This document shows, in pieces, positions 1 through 8,021 of a stretch of DNA of 32,312 bases. Positions within the stretch are counted from its first letter, which is position 1; each line of letters opens with the position of its first letter. Under the pieces are notes generated by a model. It did no database searches. It had not been told where the DNA came from and worked only from the letters and a program-made list of their open reading frames with translations. This DNA comes from Phycisphaeraceae bacterium (lineage in GTDB: Bacteria > Planctomycetota > Phycisphaerae > Phycisphaerales > Phycisphaeraceae), in the NCBI GenBank assembly GCA_028280965.1, contig JANQKT010000078.1:1-32312 (forward strand), written 5' to 3'. Made by a program: the position numbers and the translations under genes.

Positions 1-152
1 CCGGACACCGCCGGGGCGCCGGTCTGGGTGAACGGCGCGAGCGCGCTCGCGTCGTCGAAGGTGTAGTCCGCGACCGGGGTCAGCGCCGCGTGAGCGGACG
101 AAACAGCCACAGTGCCGGCGGCAAGGCCGGCGAGAAGGGTACGAATCCTCAT
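1..152 (-). CDS. Secreted protein, N-terminal fragment (cut by window edge)
   Basis: The gene runs off the left edge, so only about 50 residues are visible. They begin MRIRTLLAGLAAG and show a basic start, a hydrophobic stretch and an AHA-type signal peptidase site near residue 22. The mature part begins with a V-A-D-Y-T-F-D-D sequence that resembles the first strand of LamG/concanavalin-type domains in planctomycete surface proteins; that resemblance is only suggestive. The start is well supported: a GGAGG ribosome binding site lies 8 bases upstream of the ATG at 152. The protein is probably exported and may belong to the PEP-CTERM surface set seen later in the window, but the C-terminus that would show this is missing. 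Confidence 0.7.
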   Translation of the reverse strand, partial: MRIRTLLAGLAAGTVAVSSAHAALTPVADYTFDDASALAPFTQTGAPAVS

Positions 153-650
153 ATTTGCTTTCCTCCGAGAGATGGAGAGTTTGGCACCTGATTATGCCAA
201 TGTGTGTTGTCGGTACACAGAATGAGCACCGCACAACGGTAATACACCTGCCTTCTGGAGGAAAATTTACTCTGTCATTAGGCCAGGGTCAATAACTAAA
301 TATAAGTAATCCCAAAATGATGGCAATTCAGGAAAGATATGAGCAACAGGAGTTCCCCGACGTACTTGCCATTCTAAAGACTTGACATGTTGTGTACAGA
401 AACAGTACGGGTGGACACTCCAAGCGATCGATCTCACCACTTGGCAGGCTTGTATCGCTTTAAGCGGCATGTATCGTTGTTTGCCGAGAACATTTGCATC
501 GCCTACCACATGACGAAGGCCATACGGAATCAAGACAGCGTTAGGCAGGCCGGCACCGTCTCTTTTTAGTCGTTCCTAGTTGTTGTGTTCAGCGGGCGGT
601 GAAAGCGTGGGGAAGCGGTTCGTCTGGGGGTCGGGGTGTAGCAGGCAGGA
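153..650. other. Intergenic region, no gene supported
   Basis: About 500 bases of lower GC than the flanking genes. Short open frames exist on both strands (up to 88 residues) but have no recognisable domain, no clear ribosome binding site and no biased codon use. The promoter of the leftmost gene should lie in the first 100 bases of this stretch. No RNA gene or repeat was identified. Confidence 0.5.
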
Positions 651-2558
651 TCAGTACGCCGCCGTCTCTGACAGATCCATCGGCTCGGACCAGCCGAGCG
701 CCGCGTTGATCGCCAGCGCCGTGTCGATCATCGCCAGGTGCGAGTAGGCCTGGGGGAAGTTGCCCAGCTGCCGGCGGTTCTCGAACGTCAGGTCCTCCGC
801 CATCAGGCCCAGGTGGTTCGTGCATTCGAGCAGGTCTTCAAACATCTTCTGTCCTTCCTCGACCCGGCCGATGCGGACCAGGGCCTTGGCCATCCAGAAG
901 GCGCAGATCGTGAACGCGCTGTTGGTCTCGCCGAAATCGTCGAGCGCCTTGTAGCGGTAGAGCAGACCGTCGCGGCCGAGCTCTTCGAGTGTCTTATCTA
1001 CGGTCGAGATGAAACGCGGGTCATCCGGCTCGCAGAAGCCGTAGTCGAGCATGAGCAGGTTGGACGCGTCCATGTGCTCGCTGCCGTAGGACTGGGTGTA
1101 GGCGCCGACCTTCTCGTTCCAGCCGTCCTTCTCGATACCCGCCTTGATCTCGTCGGCGAGTTGGCGGTGCTGCTCGGCCCAGCCGGTCCGGCCGAGCGCG
1201 ACGGCGATCTTCACCGCCCGGTCCACCGCGACCCAGCAGAGGACTTTCGAGAAGACGAAGTGCCGCTTCTCGCCGCGGATCTCCCAGATGCCGCGGTCCG
1301 GGTCCCGCCACTGCCGCTCGACGGCGCGGGCGATCGAGCGCACCTGCGTCCAGACCGTCTCGACCTCGTCAAACCGCCGGGCGAAGTGCGGCAGCGTCTG
1401 CCAGATCACGTCCATCACCGCGCCGTAGATGTCGTGCTGCTTCTGGTGGTACGCCGCGTTGCCAGTACGAACGGGTTTGCTGCCCATGTACCCGTCGAGG
1501 TGGTCGAGGGTCTTCTCGGTGAGCGTGCGCTCGCCGCGGATGCCGTACATGATCTGCAGCTCGTCGTCCTTGGTCGGCACGGTGTCCATGACCCAATCGA
1601 CGAAGCGGTGTGCCATGTCGGCGTGGCCGATGCGGCGAAGCACCGACACCGTCATCGACGCGTCGCGGATCCAGCAGAAGCGGTAGTCCCAGTTGCGCAC
1701 CTCGCCGATCGATTCGGGCAGGGAGGTCGTGGCGGCGGCGACGACCGCGCCGGTCGGGCCGAACTGCATGAGCTTGAGCGCGAGCGCCGAGCGCACAACC
1801 ATCTCCTGATACCTCGGCGGGCGGCAGGTGTGCAGCGCCCAGTTGAACCAGTACGCCCGCGTCTTGGTCAGCATGAGCTGGATCAGCTCGTGCGTCGGCT
1901 CGCGCAGCTTGTCGTTGTAGCTCAAGAGCAGGAAGCGTTCCTCGCCGAGCTCCATGAACCCGCCGTCGAGCACGGCGTGCGTGTCCAGGTCCGTGTGCAG
2001 GTAGACCGACTCGTAGACCTCTTCGCCGTCAACGATCTTCTCGACGGTGCTCTTGATCCGGCCGGGGCCGATGACGTGGCTGGTCGTCGGGAACTCGGCG
2101 AACTCGAGGCGCGGGTCGTAGTTGACCTTGAAGCGCGGCCTGCCCCAGACGCGCTTGAGCACGCGGATAAAGTCCGGCGGGTTGCAGGGCTCGGAGTCGT
2201 CGCCGTTGAGCCGGTAGCGCGGCATGAAATCGATGAGCTCAAAGCCCCCGGCGTCGGACTCGAAGCGCGTGACCAACACGTTGGTCGCGTGCTCGTAGCG
2301 CTGCCAGGTGGCCCTGCCGTTCTCGATGGCGACGCCGAACTTCCCACCCTTATCTTTCGAAAGCAGGTCGCAGAAGATCGCGCCCGAGTCGAAGTCGGGC
2401 AGGCACATGAAGACGACCGAGCCTTCGTGGTCGATCAGCGCGCAGGTCCGCCCGTTGCCGACCACGCCCATGTCGTAGCCGACGCTGGTCATCTTGGGCG
2501 GCGGCTGGCCGTTGGGGTCCATCCGCCAGGTCGTCACTTCGTCTTGCTGCTGGGTCAC
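651..2558 (-). CDS. Glycoside hydrolase family 15 protein (glucoamylase/trehalase-like)
   Basis: This 635-residue protein has the layout of bacterial GH15 enzymes: an N-terminal beta-sandwich (about 25-240) followed by an (alpha/alpha)6 barrel (about 250-620). Family motifs are plain: NWDYRFCWIRDAS at 289-301, DRGIWEIRG at 421-429 with the expected acidic catalytic residue in GIWE, HFVFSKVLCWVAVDRA at 433-448, and NFPQAYSHLAMIDTA near the C-terminus. GH15 members hydrolyse terminal alpha-glucosidic bonds in starch, maltosaccharides or trehalose; the substrate cannot be told from sequence alone. No signal peptide is seen, so it is probably cytoplasmic and may act on glycogen or trehalose. The start is GTG at 2558 with an AGGAC box upstream. 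It lies 41 bases downstream of queG on the same strand, so co-transcription is possible. Confidence 0.9.
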   Translation of the reverse strand: MTQQQDEVTTWRMDPNGQPPPKMTSVGYDMGVVGNGRTCALIDHEGSVVFMCLPDFDSGAIFCDLLSKDKGGKFGVAIENGRATWQRYEHATNVLVTRFESDAGGFELIDFMPRYRLNGDDSEPCNPPDFIRVLKRVWGRPRFKVNYDPRLEFAEFPTTSHVIGPGRIKSTVEKIVDGEEVYESVYLHTDLDTHAVLDGGFMELGEERFLLLSYNDKLREPTHELIQLMLTKTRAYWFNWALHTCRPPRYQEMVVRSALALKLMQFGPTGAVVAAATTSLPESIGEVRNWDYRFCWIRDASMTVSVLRRIGHADMAHRFVDWVMDTVPTKDDELQIMYGIRGERTLTEKTLDHLDGYMGSKPVRTGNAAYHQKQHDIYGAVMDVIWQTLPHFARRFDEVETVWTQVRSIARAVERQWRDPDRGIWEIRGEKRHFVFSKVLCWVAVDRAVKIAVALGRTGWAEQHRQLADEIKAGIEKDGWNEKVGAYTQSYGSEHMDASNLLMLDYGFCEPDDPRFISTVDKTLEELGRDGLLYRYKALDDFGETNSAFTICAFWMAKALVRIGRVEEGQKMFEDLLECTNHLGLMAEDLTFENRRQLGNFPQAYSHLAMIDTALAINAALGWSEPMDLSETAAY

Positions 2559-2599
2559 GCGCGGTCCTGCCTCGTCCTGTGGTTAACAGGGGTATCGGC

Positions 2600-3739
2600 T
2601 TATTCGGGCGTCAACCCTAACCGCTGACAGACCGCTTGCGCAGTCGAGCGCACCAACGCCGAGTCGTTATCGGCCGAGGCCAGCTCGACAACTTGTTCGC
2701 GGAGCGCCGGCTCGTCGCGCTCGGCCAGCGCGTTGCCGGCTGCGATCAGCGCGTTGCGTTGCATCATCTCGAGCTTGATGCGTTTGAGCGCCGAGCCGGT
2801 GAACGCCCGCCGGCGGTCTTCCGCCGTCCAGCACAGTAGGTCGAGCAGCTCGAAACGGCCGTTGACCCCGTGCGTGTTGTAACGCGCGTGGACGTCCAGC
2901 GGGTCGTAGCCCGACGCGGCCGCGTCGAGCCGCCTGCGATTGTGCGGGCACACATCCTGACAGATATCGCAGCCCGCCAGCCAGTCGCCCATCGGCTGGT
3001 GGTACTGCTCGTCGATGGGCCCGCGGTGCTCGAGCGTGAGGTAGCTGATGCACCGTCGGGCGTCGAGGCTGTAGCCCTCGGGCGCGATCGCGTCGGTCGG
3101 GCACGCATCGATGCAGCGTGTGCAAGACCCGCAATGGTCGGTCGGCGGCCCAAGCGGGGCGGGGAAGCCGGCGATCTCGCTAGTCTGCATCGGCAGCGTC
3201 GTTACGATGGTCCCCAGCAAAAAGTAGGACCCGTGCCGCGGGTTGATCATCAGCGTGTGCTTGCCGGTCCAGCCCAGGCCGGCCCGCGTCGCGAGTTCGC
3301 GTTCGAAGATCGGCGCGGTGTCGGTCGTCGCGCGGTAGGTGTGGCCGGGGTATGTTTCTTCGAGCGCGTTGCATATCCGGTGTAGCCTTTTCTTCAAGAC
3401 CTTGTGGTAGTCATCGCCCCAGGCGTATTTTGCAACCTTGCCGACGGCGTGCTGGTTGCTGGTGATTCGTGGCTGAGTGATATGATACGCATCCGCCACG
3501 ACGACCACGCTCACCGCGCCCTCGACCAGTCTGCCCGGGTCAACACGAACCTCAGCGTGCTCGGCGAGGTAGTGCATCTCCCCGTGCTTGCCCTCGGCCA
3601 ACCAGCGCTTGAGGTCGTCCGCATAGGCGCTCGGCTCGGCGGAGGCGACCCCGCACAGCGCAAAGCCCTGCTCAAGCGCGAGTGCCTGCGCGCGGCCAGC
3701 GGCCTTGAAGGATTCATGCTCAGTATGAGGCACCGTCAT
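2600..3739 (-). CDS. queG: Epoxyqueuosine reductase QueG
   Basis: QueG carries out the last step of queuosine synthesis, reducing epoxyqueuosine in the anticodon of tRNAs to queuosine with a cobalamin cofactor and two [4Fe-4S] clusters. This 379-residue protein has the usual length. The first ferredoxin-like motif has cysteines at 203, 206, 209 and 213; the second has cysteines at 257, 260 and 264 with an additional cysteine at 230. The conserved stretch TDTAPIFERELATRAGLGWT (139-158) is typical of the family and includes the region of the active-site aspartate. HEAT-like helices make up the C-terminus. It is transcribed divergently from nuoD across a 156-base gap and precedes the GH15 gene. 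Nothing suggests damage. Confidence 0.95.
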   Translation of the reverse strand: MTVPHTEHESFKAAGRAQALALEQGFALCGVASAEPSAYADDLKRWLAEGKHGEMHYLAEHAEVRVDPGRLVEGAVSVVVVADAYHITQPRITSNQHAVGKVAKYAWGDDYHKVLKKRLHRICNALEETYPGHTYRATTDTAPIFERELATRAGLGWTGKHTLMINPRHGSYFLLGTIVTTLPMQTSEIAGFPAPLGPPTDHCGSCTRCIDACPTDAIAPEGYSLDARRCISYLTLEHRGPIDEQYHQPMGDWLAGCDICQDVCPHNRRRLDAAASGYDPLDVHARYNTHGVNGRFELLDLLCWTAEDRRRAFTGSALKRIKLEMMQRNALIAAGNALAERDEPALREQVVELASADNDSALVRSTAQAVCQRLGLTPE

Positions 3740-3895
3740 CCGCCTGCCATCGTAGCCGCCGTGTCAAACGCGGGCGTACAAGCTCTCAGCCACTCGCCCG
3801 CCCGGGTGTGGGTCGGCGGCGACAAGCCGCACGACTGGACGCCCCGCGCCCCGCAACTACAATCTGAGGATACGTTTCGCCGATCAGGACCGATC
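3740..3895 (+). promoter_or_regulatory. Divergent queG/nuoD intergenic region with candidate nuoD promoter
   Basis: The region must carry promoters for both divergent genes. A TACAAT at 3858-3863 is a good -10 candidate for nuoD; the hexamer 17 bases upstream (CTGGAC, 3835-3840) is a poor -35 match. Transcription would begin near 3870, and an AGGA box at 3886-3889 then serves the ATG at 3896. The frame stays open upstream of that ATG into the antisense of queG, but the NuoD family alignment and the ribosome binding site favour 3896. Confidence 0.35.
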
Positions 3896-5179
3896 ATGCC
3901 CTACGACCTCAAGCCCATCGACATCGATGTCGAGACGACCCCGTACCTCGAGGGCCGCGAGGACATCGCCGGCGACCGCTGGACGCTCAACTTCGGGCCC
4001 CAGCACCCCGCGACGCACACGACACTCCGCATCGTCATGGAGCTCGACGGCGAGCGCGTCGCCCGCGCCGTCCCGCATATCGGCTACCTGCACTCGGGCT
4101 TCGAGAAGCTCGGCGAGGCCCTCGACTACAACCAGTACGTCACCATCGTCTCGCGGATGGACTACGTCTCGCCGATCTGCAACGACATCGCCTGGCACCA
4201 CGCGGTCGAGAAGCTCTTCGACATCGGCATCACCCCGCGGTGCAAGGTTGTCCGCACGATCCTCTTCGAGCTCGGCCGGATCCAGAACCACCTGATGTGC
4301 GTCGGCGCCGCGGCGCTGGACCTGGGCGCGTTCACCGGCTTCCTCTACGGCTTCAACGAACGCGAGCGCATCTACGACATCATCGACTTCATCTCAGGCC
4401 AACGCTTCCACCCCGACTACACCCGCGTCGGCGGGACGATGCAGGACCTGCCGGATGAGGCGCTGTTCAAGAAGATGGTGAAGAACTTCATCACCGAGCA
4501 GATGCCGCCGGCGCTGGAAGACCTCGAGGGCCTGCTCAACCGCAACCGCATCTTCCGCGACAGGACCGAGGGCATCGGCACGCTCTCGCGCGAGGAGGCG
4601 ATCGCCTGGTCGCTGACCGGCCCGCTGGCCCGCGCGTCCGGCGTCAAGCGCGACCTGCGTAAGGATGACCCCTACCTCTGCTACGCCGACAACTGGGACG
4701 GGCAGGGCAGCAGCGCCGTCAAGTTCAAGGTCCCGATCGCCACGACCGGCGACGTGTTCGGCCGGTTCCTCGTGCGCGTCGAAGAGATCAAGCAGTCCGT
4801 CGAGATCATCAAGCAGCTCATCGACGACATCCCCGGCGGGCCGATGAACACCGACGCGGATGGCAAGGCCGTCAAACCCGGCAAGGACCTGGTGTACGGC
4901 TCGATCGAGGGCCTGATCCAGCACTTCGAGCTGGTCATGACCAACCGCGGCTGGGAGGCCCCGATCAACGAGGTCTACGCCTGCGTTGAGTCGCCCAACG
5001 GCGAGCTGGGCTACACCATCGTCGCCGACGGCGGGCCGCGCCCCTGGCGCGTCAGCGTCCGCCCGCCTTGTTTTATCAACTACCAGACCTTCAGCCGGAT
5101 GCTCGAGGGGCACCTGCTGGCCGATACGGTCGCGATCCTCGGCTCGATCAACATCATCGCGGCGGAGCTGGATCGATGA
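3896..5179 (+). CDS. nuoD: NADH-quinone oxidoreductase subunit D
   Basis: NuoD is the 49-kDa-type subunit of respiratory complex I. With NuoB and NuoC it forms the connecting module that shapes the quinone site, on the cytoplasmic side of the membrane. The 427-residue product is of normal length and begins shortly before the family signature NFGPQHPATHTTLR (32-45), followed by PHIGYLHSGFEKL (60-72). It ends with GSINIIAAELDR, a hallmark NuoD terminus. The TGA stop overlaps the ATG of the next gene (ATGA), which suggests translational coupling. Notably nuoA, nuoB and nuoC are not upstream; queG is. The subunits needed to complete the enzyme must be encoded elsewhere in the genome. Confidence 0.96.
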   Translation: MPYDLKPIDIDVETTPYLEGREDIAGDRWTLNFGPQHPATHTTLRIVMELDGERVARAVPHIGYLHSGFEKLGEALDYNQYVTIVSRMDYVSPICNDIAWHHAVEKLFDIGITPRCKVVRTILFELGRIQNHLMCVGAAALDLGAFTGFLYGFNERERIYDIIDFISGQRFHPDYTRVGGTMQDLPDEALFKKMVKNFITEQMPPALEDLEGLLNRNRIFRDRTEGIGTLSREEAIAWSLTGPLARASGVKRDLRKDDPYLCYADNWDGQGSSAVKFKVPIATTGDVFGRFLVRVEEIKQSVEIIKQLIDDIPGGPMNTDADGKAVKPGKDLVYGSIEGLIQHFELVMTNRGWEAPINEVYACVESPNGELGYTIVADGGPRPWRVSVRPPCFINYQTFSRMLEGHLLADTVAILGSINIIAAELDR

Positions 5180-5358
5180 TCGCAAACAAGTGGCTATTTG
5201 CATTTGGTTTTGGATTAGCCTTACCTGGCAGCAACATGATCCTGCATGGTGTGTTTGACCGAGCAGAGGATATAACGATCTGGGGGATCATCTTGCTGAT
5301 AGCAGGCGTTGCATTGATTGGGTATTCGATAGACGATAGTTCTGACAAGAATACATAG
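5176..5358 (+). CDS. Small two-helix membrane protein
   Basis: A 60-residue protein whose ATG overlaps the nuoD stop codon by four bases. It has two hydrophobic segments, about residues 5-25 and 33-52, with a short DRAED loop between and a DDSSDKNT tail, so it should be a hairpin in the membrane. I do not recognise the family. Its base composition is clearly poorer in GC than nuoD and nuoE, which hints at a later arrival or relaxed selection. Its position between nuoD and nuoE suggests co-expression with complex I, but no subunit resembles it. Confidence 0.6.
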   Translation: MIANKWLFAFGFGLALPGSNMILHGVFDRAEDITIWGIILLIAGVALIGYSIDDSSDKNT

Positions 5359-5359
5359 C

Positions 5360-5557
5360 ATGGACCGCAGCCACTTCCATCCCGTCGGCCCGCTCGGCTC
5401 GGTCCTCATCGGGCTCGTGCTGATCGCGCTGCACTTCGCCCGTGTGTTCCCCGGGCTCTGGGCCGTCGGCATGCTCGGCTTCGCGTTCGCCTTCGGCGGG
5501 GCCATTATGCTCATCGCCCGCATCATGAGCGACAAGAAGAAAGAACTGCCCAAGTAA
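5360..5557 (+). CDS. Small two-helix membrane protein
   Basis: A 65-residue product that starts one base after the stop of the preceding small gene. Two hydrophobic segments are visible, about residues 12-32 and 35-56, ending in a basic DKKKELPK tail that should stay in the cytoplasm. GC content matches the nuo genes, unlike the gene before it. I do not recognise it as a known complex I subunit; it is far too short for NuoK and lacks NuoK motifs. The tight packing between nuoD and nuoE is the best evidence that it is translated. Confidence 0.6.
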   Translation: MDRSHFHPVGPLGSVLIGLVLIALHFARVFPGLWAVGMLGFAFAFGGAIMLIARIMSDKKKELPK

Positions 5558-5582
5558 CAACAACCTCGATGCCCGCAAAACC

Positions 5583-5614
5583 TCGGACATCGAACATCCC
5601 ACATCGGACATCCA
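5583..5614 (+). repeat. Short CGGACATC/GAACATC tandem motif before nuoE
   Basis: CGGACATC occurs at 5584-5591 and again at 5605-5612, with GAACATC and CCACATC between them. This yields a degenerate 7-8 base tandem array of about 30 bases in the gap before nuoE. It stays open in the nuoE frame, so a start at 5569 would translate it. I take it to be a spacer repeat rather than coding sequence. Confidence 0.45.
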
Positions 5615-5616
5615 CC

Positions 5617-6141
5617 ATGGCCTGGATCACCAAAAACTCAGCCACCATGCAGATCGATCGGCGGGACGAGCCCTACCTCACCGCCGAGATCAAGGCAGAC
5701 TTCGAACAGCGCATGTTCCCGCGCTACCCCACCAAGCAGGCCTGCACGATCCCGCTGTTGCACGCCATCCAGGACCTGCACAACTGGCTGCCGTACCAGG
5801 CGATCGAAGAAGCCGCGGAGTTTCTCGAACTGCCCGCGTCTACTGTGCTCGACACCGCGACCTTCTATGAAGAGTTCTTCCTCGAACCCCGCGGCAGGTA
5901 CACGATCTGGGTCTGCCAGTCCGTCTCCTGCGAGATCATGGGCCACAACAAGCTGGTCGAGAAGCTCAGCGAGAAGCTCGGTATCGGCCCGCATGAGACG
6001 ACCGACGACGGCAGATTCACCCTGATGAACGTCGAGTGCATCGGCGCCTGCGGCGGGGCGCCCTGCGCCCTGGTCAACCACAAGCTGCACGAGAACCTGA
6101 CGGCCGACAACGTCGAGCAGATCCTCGACGGGCTCGAATAA
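5617..6141 (+). CDS. nuoE: NADH-quinone oxidoreductase subunit E
   Basis: NuoE is the 24-kDa-type [2Fe-2S] subunit of the NADH dehydrogenase module of complex I. The ligands are present as C100 and C105 (CQSVSC) and C141 and C145 (CIGAC), the usual thioredoxin-like ferredoxin pattern. The helical N-terminal part around residues 20-90 includes DTATFYEEFF, a family motif. With the start at 5617 the product has 174 residues, normal for the family. An upstream ATG at 5569 would add 16 residues encoded by a spacer repeat and is less likely; a start at 5647 is also possible. No strong ribosome binding site is visible for any of the three. Confidence 0.95.
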   Translation: MAWITKNSATMQIDRRDEPYLTAEIKADFEQRMFPRYPTKQACTIPLLHAIQDLHNWLPYQAIEEAAEFLELPASTVLDTATFYEEFFLEPRGRYTIWVCQSVSCEIMGHNKLVEKLSEKLGIGPHETTDDGRFTLMNVECIGACGGAPCALVNHKLHENLTADNVEQILDGLE

Positions 6142-6188
6142 TCCGCATGCAGCTGAGCACGCACACACAGCCGCCCTACAATGTTTCT

Positions 6189-6431
6189 ATGGGATGGTTC
6201 CAAAAACTCTGCCGCAACGCCGGGCTCTTGGTCCACGGCATCAAGGACCCGATCAAGAAGGACGCGCAGGCACGCGGGACCCGACAGGTCGTCAAGAAAG
6301 AAACAGAAGAAAAGCAGATCGACGAGAACATCACCCTCCGCCGGACGGTCATCGAAGAGATCGAGATGAAGCCCGGCGCGGACAAGAGCAAGCTCTCAAC
6401 GGAGCAGCAGACGAACGACCCAAAGTCGTGA
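6189..6431 (+). CDS. Small soluble hypothetical protein between nuoE and nuoF
   Basis: An 80-residue, highly charged protein. It begins MGWFQKLCRNAGLLVHGIKD, with a short amphipathic or weakly hydrophobic start, and has a central KQIDENITLRRTVIEEIEM segment and a polar tail. From memory, small proteins with a similar start and a (V/I)TLRRTxIEEIE core occur widely in planctomycetes with no assigned function; this is recall, not a search. An in-frame ATG at 6147 would add 14 residues, but the MGWF start fits the recalled family better. It lies between nuoE and nuoF, in the same direction, which may be incidental. Confidence 0.6.
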   Translation: MGWFQKLCRNAGLLVHGIKDPIKKDAQARGTRQVVKKETEEKQIDENITLRRTVIEEIEMKPGADKSKLSTEQQTNDPKS

Positions 6432-6443
6432 CATCACAACATG

Positions 6444-6520
6444 TGTCGTGGGTGGCGCGTAGCGTCCCGTGCAAGGCACAGCAGACGCCGATCACGGGAC
6501 GCTACGCGTCACCCGCGACA
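6444..6520. repeat. Palindromic intergenic repeat, copy 1
   Basis: Two 28-base arms, 6444-6471 and 6493-6520, are inverted copies of each other with 26 of 28 positions matching and a 21-base loop. The core is GCGTAGCGTCCCGTG and its complement. A related copy lies at 9925-9999. The length, the lack of coding capacity and the position between genes fit a REP/BIME-like or non-autonomous mobile element. The transcript of the nuoE-nuoF region would fold into a long hairpin here. Confidence 0.8.
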
Positions 6521-6538
6521 CAAAATCAAAAGCCATCT

Positions 6539-7894
6539 ATGCCCCTCGAACAACCCATCCTGCTGACCAACATCCCCACCCCGCCGTGGGGCGACTTCGC
6601 CGACCGCAAGACGCTGTCTTACGCCGACTACACCAAGGCCGGCGGCTACGCGGCGCTCGAGCAGGCGGTCGGCATGGCCCCCAAGGACATCCTCGAGGTC
6701 GTCAAGGCCGCCGAGCTCCGCGGCCGCGGCGGCGCGGGCTTCCCCGCCGGGATGAAGTGGTCCTTCCTCCCGCCCCAGGACGGCGGGCAGCGCTTCCTCG
6801 CCATCAACTGCGACGAGTCCGAGCCGGCGACCTTCAAGGACCAAGTCCTCACCGAGTTCGACCCGCACATCGTCATCGAGGGCATCGCGATCTGCATGAT
6901 CGCCTGCCAGCTCGACACCGCCTACTACTACATCCGTGGCGAGTACCACCACCACCGCGAGATATTCGAGAACGCGATCCGGGAAGCCTACGACAACGGC
7001 GTCTTCGGCGAGGGCTCGCGCATCGGCAAGGTCAACGACCGCTGGCCGAACCTCTACCTCCAGCGCGGCGCCGGCGCCTATATCTGCGGTGAAGAGACCG
7101 CGTTGCTCGAATCGCTCGAGGGCAAGCGCGGCTGGCCGCGCATCAAGCCGCCGTTCCCCGCCGTCGCCGGCGCGTTCGGCCGGCCGACGATCATCAACAA
7201 CGTCGAGACCCTCGCCACCGTCCCGCCGGTCCTGACCCACGGCGCCGACTGGTTCAAGTCCTTCGGCAAGGGCCGGCCCGAGGGCGCGCCGCCCAACGTC
7301 CCCGCCTCCTTCGGCACCAAGCTCTTCGGTGTCTCCGGCCCCGTCAAGCGCCCCGGCGTCTACGAAGAACACCTCGGCGTCACCCTCAAGACCCTCGTCG
7401 AAGACTACGGCCAGGGCATGCTCCCGGGCAAGAACTACAAGGCCGCGTTCCACGGCGGGATCTCCATGGGCATCCTCGACACCGACGAGTACGAGGCCGA
7501 GATGGACTTCGACATCGGCAAGAAATACAACAACCTCGGCCTGGGCACCGCCTGCCCGACCATCATCCCGCATGACGTCTCGATGGTCGCGATGGCGAGG
7601 AACTGCGCCCGCTTCTACAGCCACGAGTCCTGCGGCCAGTGCACCCCCTGCCGCGAGGGCGGCAACTGGCTCTACAAGATCCTCACAAGGATCGAGCAGG
7701 GCGACGGCACGATGAAGGACCTGGACATGCTGCTGGAGATCGCCTCGAGCATGGGCTCGATGCCCGGCACCACGATCTGCGGCCTCGCCGACGGCGCCAA
7801 CTGGGCCGTGCGGACGATCGTGAACAAGTTCTGGTCGGAGTTCGAAGACGCGGTCAGCAAGGAGCGGTTTGTGAGTATATCTGCAGTGGGATGA
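6539..7894 (+). CDS. nuoF: NADH-quinone oxidoreductase subunit F
   Basis: NuoF is the NADH- and FMN-binding 51-kDa-type subunit of complex I, carrying one [4Fe-4S] cluster. The 451-residue product has the FMN/NADH loop RGRGGAGFPAGMKW (61-74), the CDESEPATFKDQ motif (91-102), GAGAYICGEETALLESLEGK (177-196), and cluster ligands C365, C368, C371 and C414. The start at 6539 follows the palindromic repeat; the frame is open upstream but would translate that repeat. The last residues, ERFVSISAVG, look unrelated to the family, and GC content falls sharply from here on. The usual nuoG partner is absent, so the 3' end may mark a recombination point. Confidence 0.95.
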   Translation: MPLEQPILLTNIPTPPWGDFADRKTLSYADYTKAGGYAALEQAVGMAPKDILEVVKAAELRGRGGAGFPAGMKWSFLPPQDGGQRFLAINCDESEPATFKDQVLTEFDPHIVIEGIAICMIACQLDTAYYYIRGEYHHHREIFENAIREAYDNGVFGEGSRIGKVNDRWPNLYLQRGAGAYICGEETALLESLEGKRGWPRIKPPFPAVAGAFGRPTIINNVETLATVPPVLTHGADWFKSFGKGRPEGAPPNVPASFGTKLFGVSGPVKRPGVYEEHLGVTLKTLVEDYGQGMLPGKNYKAAFHGGISMGILDTDEYEAEMDFDIGKKYNNLGLGTACPTIIPHDVSMVAMARNCARFYSHESCGQCTPCREGGNWLYKILTRIEQGDGTMKDLDMLLEIASSMGSMPGTTICGLADGANWAVRTIVNKFWSEFEDAVSKERFVSISAVG

Positions 7895-7945
7895 TATCTC
7901 CTACCAAATAAAACCCCTACTTTAAACGTCGTTCAATTAATAATT

Positions 7946-7974
7946 TTGTTATTATTCTGCACCTGTTGTATATA
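7946..7974 (+). promoter_or_regulatory. Candidate sigma-70-type promoter of the PEP-CTERM gene
   Basis: In an AT-rich 127-base gap after nuoF, TTGTTA (7946-7951) and TATATA (7969-7974) are separated by 17 bases; TATACT at 7971-7976 is an alternative -10. Initiation near 7981 would leave a leader of about 40 bases before the ATG at 8022. Confidence 0.4.
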
Positions 7975-8021
7975 CTGCGTCATACCTATGAATTTATCGT
8001 TCATGATAATTTAGAGAAACT

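Noticed and set aside
267-569. Short frames on both strands before the GH15 gene
   Set aside because: No domain, no ribosome binding site, and mutual overlap; probably non-coding.
738-2627. A 629-residue open frame on the plus strand opposite the GH15 gene
   Set aside because: It is rich in V, A, D and R without domain logic and arises from the codon bias of the GH15 gene on the other strand.
3404-3895. In-frame N-terminal extension of nuoD of 164 residues
   Set aside because: It is antisense to queG, has no similarity to NuoD and is unnecessary given the ATG and AGGA box near 3896.
6194-6538. In-frame N-terminal extension of nuoF
   Set aside because: It would translate the small gene in another frame and the palindromic repeat; NuoF homology begins after 6539.
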